From positions 1 through 64,000 of the forward strand of contig JAKLKB010000001.1 of assembly GCA_023150835.1 (NCBI GenBank): a stretch of 64,000 nucleotides of DNA, in the 5' to 3' direction. A model generated the notes under the pieces. That model had not been told where the DNA came from. It saw only the letters and a program-made list of their open reading frames with translations, and ran no database searches. Positions 62,239 to 64,000 of the stretch are shown here, one piece after another. The DNA is from Myxococcota bacterium (GTDB lineage: Bacteria > Myxococcota_C > UBA6777). Position 1 is the first letter of the stretch. Every line of letters starts with the position of its first letter. A program made the translations under genes and the position numbers.

Positions 62239-64000
62239 TCAGGGGGATGAGGGAGCCTCGTGGTAGTGTTTGGGACAAAGAGAGCAAGCGGCAGCCCACG
62301 GATCTTCGGCGTTTCGGATCACGTCGAAGGTGAAGGGCAAGAGCAGTTCAGAAACAAATTCGACGGGTTCGGGATCGGTGACGAGTTGGCGCAACAGCTT
62401 GATCGCGATGGGATACCAACGCGCACACTCGCCTTGCCATCGGATCTGGACGCGCTTGGTGGGCGTTTGCCGACCTTCGCGCAAGAAGTCGACTTCTTCG
62501 GCAAGAAGGCGCTCAAAGGTCTGCAAAGAGACGCGCTTGTGGGCGACTTCGGCCCAGAGTTCCCAGCGGGAGCGTTCGGTGGTGGCGAGGTCATCCATCA
62601 CACGAACGAAGACGCTTTCGCCCGAAGCGTTGGTCATGGCGGCAGGAAGGGCCACACAGCCGTTGCCACGCAGCCAATCGGCGAGATATTGTAGGGCTTG
62701 AAAGATATTGTAGCGGACTTCATCGGGATGATCGTTGGCGATCACATCGGATACAGCGAGATCTGCGGCGAGGATTCCGCGAAGATAAAGCGGATCATCT
62801 TCGGAGAGGCCAGAGATATCGGGACCGTCGACGAATCGGAGCAATGGCGCTTGTTCGGTGGGGCTTGGGACGAGTGCGCAGATCAGTTCGTGGAGATCGG
62901 TGCTTTGGGGATCGCGTTGGCGGCGTCGCCATGCTTCAACGAGCGCGATGCCGATCCGCACAAAGTTGGGGTGGGCGACCCAAAAGCCGTCGAGTCCACG
63001 TTTGAGTTGAGTGACGACATCTTTGATGTAGCCGACCATGCAAACCTCGAAGGATCGGGGATCGCCGTCTTCGTAAAGGATGCCGTACATTCCGCCGATC
63101 TTGATGCCTTGGATGGGCGAGAGTTCACGGACGAGCCGATCGTGGGAGGCTTTGATGCGGTTGATCACGATGTTGGGATCGGCTTTTACAGGGATGCGGT
63201 AGTTCGGGTCATGGCGGAATAGCCGAGCGGTCGAAGCAAGGAAGTCATGCCATCCAAGTGATCCGCCTAGAAAATACGGAGCGAGCGCCTCTGCGATCTC
63301 TCGAATGCGAAAGATCGCTCGTGGATGTTCAAAGACCACAAACAAACGGATCGAGCCGATCTTGTAGGAAGGATGGAGCGTTTGGAGTTGTTCTTCGGCA
63401 CAACGGATCAGGGTCTTGAAGTAGGCGGCTTCTTCTTCGCTTTCGAGCTTGGGGACGTAAAAGACCAAGGCTTCGGGATAACGCCAGTTGTGGAAGAGTT
63501 GAAGTGCAAAGTCCACGAGATGAAGCGGCAGAGGTTGACCGTGCCAAAGGTGGTGTCCATCGGGCAATGCCAGACCCGGGATGCGTTTGATGGCTTTGGC
63601 CAAGCCAGTAGAGGCGATGGCATAGTGACGTCCCGTCGTTGGGTCGTCATAGGTCAGCGATCCATCATAACAGCCGAGAAGATGGGCATTTGCGGCGAGT
63701 AGCGTTGGCGCGAGAGGGGTCATCGAGTCTTCGTTATCCGCGCCCCAGCGGGGCATCTGGCCGCTTTCTTCGACAAGCCGAGCGATGATCGCAGGTTCGT
63801 TCGGCAGGCGTCGATGCAGCGAATTCATCGCATTGATCGCCATGCGCGGATCATCAGGGGGGCCAAACAAGGTGATGTGTTCGCCTTGCATTGAGGGAGG
63901 GACGTCGACGGTGTGGGTTGGCAGAGGTTGTAAAGAAGGCCCAACAACGATGCGCCCGTTGTGATCGGGCTTTCCGATCACCGTTTCATAAGAGGCAGAA
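62239..64000 (-). CDS. aceB: Malate synthase (A-type), 5' end at window edge
   Basis: At least 580 residues. A GTG at 63981 is an available start, but the frame stays open to the window edge, so the N-terminus may lie outside. It condenses glyoxylate with acetyl-CoA to malate. Family blocks in order: FGPPDDPRMAINAMNS, ADNEDSMTP (as in ADFEDS), WHGQPLPLHLVDFALQLFHN, VVFEHPRAIFRIREIAEAL (Mg-ligand Glu), SLGWHDFLAS (Mg-ligand Asp), GIKIGGMYG, GLDGFWVAHPNF and WLRGNGCVALP. The catalytic base region reads VRVMDDLATTERSRWELWAE. Its place upstream of the urate/allantoin genes gives it an evident job: removing glyoxylate from ureidoglycolate breakdown. Confidence 0.92.
   Translation of the reverse strand, partial: SASYETVIGKPDHNGRIVVGPSLQPLPTHTVDVPPSMQGEHITLFGPPDDPRMAINAMNSLHRRLPNEPAIIARLVEESGQMPRWGADNEDSMTPLAPTLLAANAHLLGCYDGSLTYDDPTTGRHYAIASTGLAKAIKRIPGLALPDGHHLWHGQPLPLHLVDFALQLFHNWRYPEALVFYVPKLESEEEAAYFKTLIRCAEEQLQTLHPSYKIGSIRLFVVFEHPRAIFRIREIAEALAPYFLGGSLGWHDFLASTARLFRHDPNYRIPVKADPNIVINRIKASHDRLVRELSPIQGIKIGGMYGILYEDGDPRSFEVCMVGYIKDVVTQLKRGLDGFWVAHPNFVRIGIALVEAWRRRQRDPQSTDLHELICALVPSPTEQAPLLRFVDGPDISGLSEDDPLYLRGILAADLAVSDVIANDHPDEVRYNIFQALQYLADWLRGNGCVALPAAMTNASGESVFVRVMDDLATTERSRWELWAEVAHKRVSLQTFERLLAEEVDFLREGRQTPTKRVQIRWQGECARWYPIAIKLLRQLVTDPEPVEFVSELLLPFTFDVIRNAEDPWAAACSLCPKHYHEAPSSP

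Overview
This 64 kb window looks like chromosomal DNA of a Gram-negative, deltaproteobacterium-like organism, in the broad Myxococcota/Bradymonadota sense. That placement is an inference from gene content: many lipoproteins and exported proteins with Pro/Thr/Ser or Cys-rich repeats, two MopE-like proteins built from Asp/Asn/Cys metal-binding motifs, a zinc-ribbon Ser/Thr kinase with FHA, ParA and VIT/vWA proteins nearby, and an archaemetzincin. Genes are densely packed on both strands with ordinary Shine-Dalgarno sites. No rRNA, IS transposase, prophage or CRISPR array is visible.

Layout. 1-9.5 kb: a 41-bp tandem array, a TPR-like membrane protein, a TetR gene with a palindromic operator, a DUF4214/PG-binding/C39 protein, a DUF2804 protein and a putative TPR lipoprotein. 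9.5-13.4 kb: a nitrite/sulfite reductase-DUF934-degenerate shikimate-kinase-like operon, then an OHCU decarboxylase/HIU hydrolase fusion. 13.5-22 kb: a YCF48-like lipoprotein, a Cys-rich repeat protein, TetR-etfB-etfA, a PEGA-like protein, an archaemetzincin and a beta-barrel-like protein. 22-24.2 kb: a DUF2828 (TROVE/Ro60-like) RNA-binding protein followed by two tRNA-like genes whose anticodon arms are interrupted by a shared hairpin insertion. 24-35 kb: GtrA, two large paralogous membrane proteins and two MopE-like lipoproteins. 35-50 kb: a BKACE enzyme, an LtaS-like sulfatase-fold membrane enzyme, the kinase, ParA, an M1-like peptidase with TPRs, an FHA protein, a LolA-like protein and a SEC-C protein. 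50-58 kb: a VIT/vWA/DUF2135 lipoprotein, a 39-residue-repeat protein, an SDR, two circularly permuted tRNA-like genes, a coiled-coil protein, and a small ORF coupled to a membrane protein. 58-64 kb: allantoicase, allantoinase, a urate hydroxylase with cytochrome c domain, and malate synthase.

The clearest pathway is purine catabolism. PuuD makes 5-hydroxyisourate, the HIUase/OHCU fusion gives allantoin, allantoinase and allantoicase lead to ureidoglycolate, and malate synthase would consume the resulting glyoxylate. No ureidoglycolate lyase or urease is seen here.

The most unusual content is the tRNA-like RNA. One pair (23864-24149) has complete tRNA bodies but 35-40 extra nt in the anticodon arm, with a hairpin conserved by compensatory changes. 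The other pair (55746-55904, minus strand) has 3' halves placed before 5' halves, with complementary acceptor strands joined by 4-5 nt linkers. Permuted or interrupted tRNAs of this kind are not, to my knowledge, normal in bacteria. They may be real permuted/intron-containing tRNAs or Y-RNA-like tRNA mimics working with the TROVE-like protein. Two families of short dispersed palindromic elements (about 113 bp and about 130 bp) are scattered between genes.
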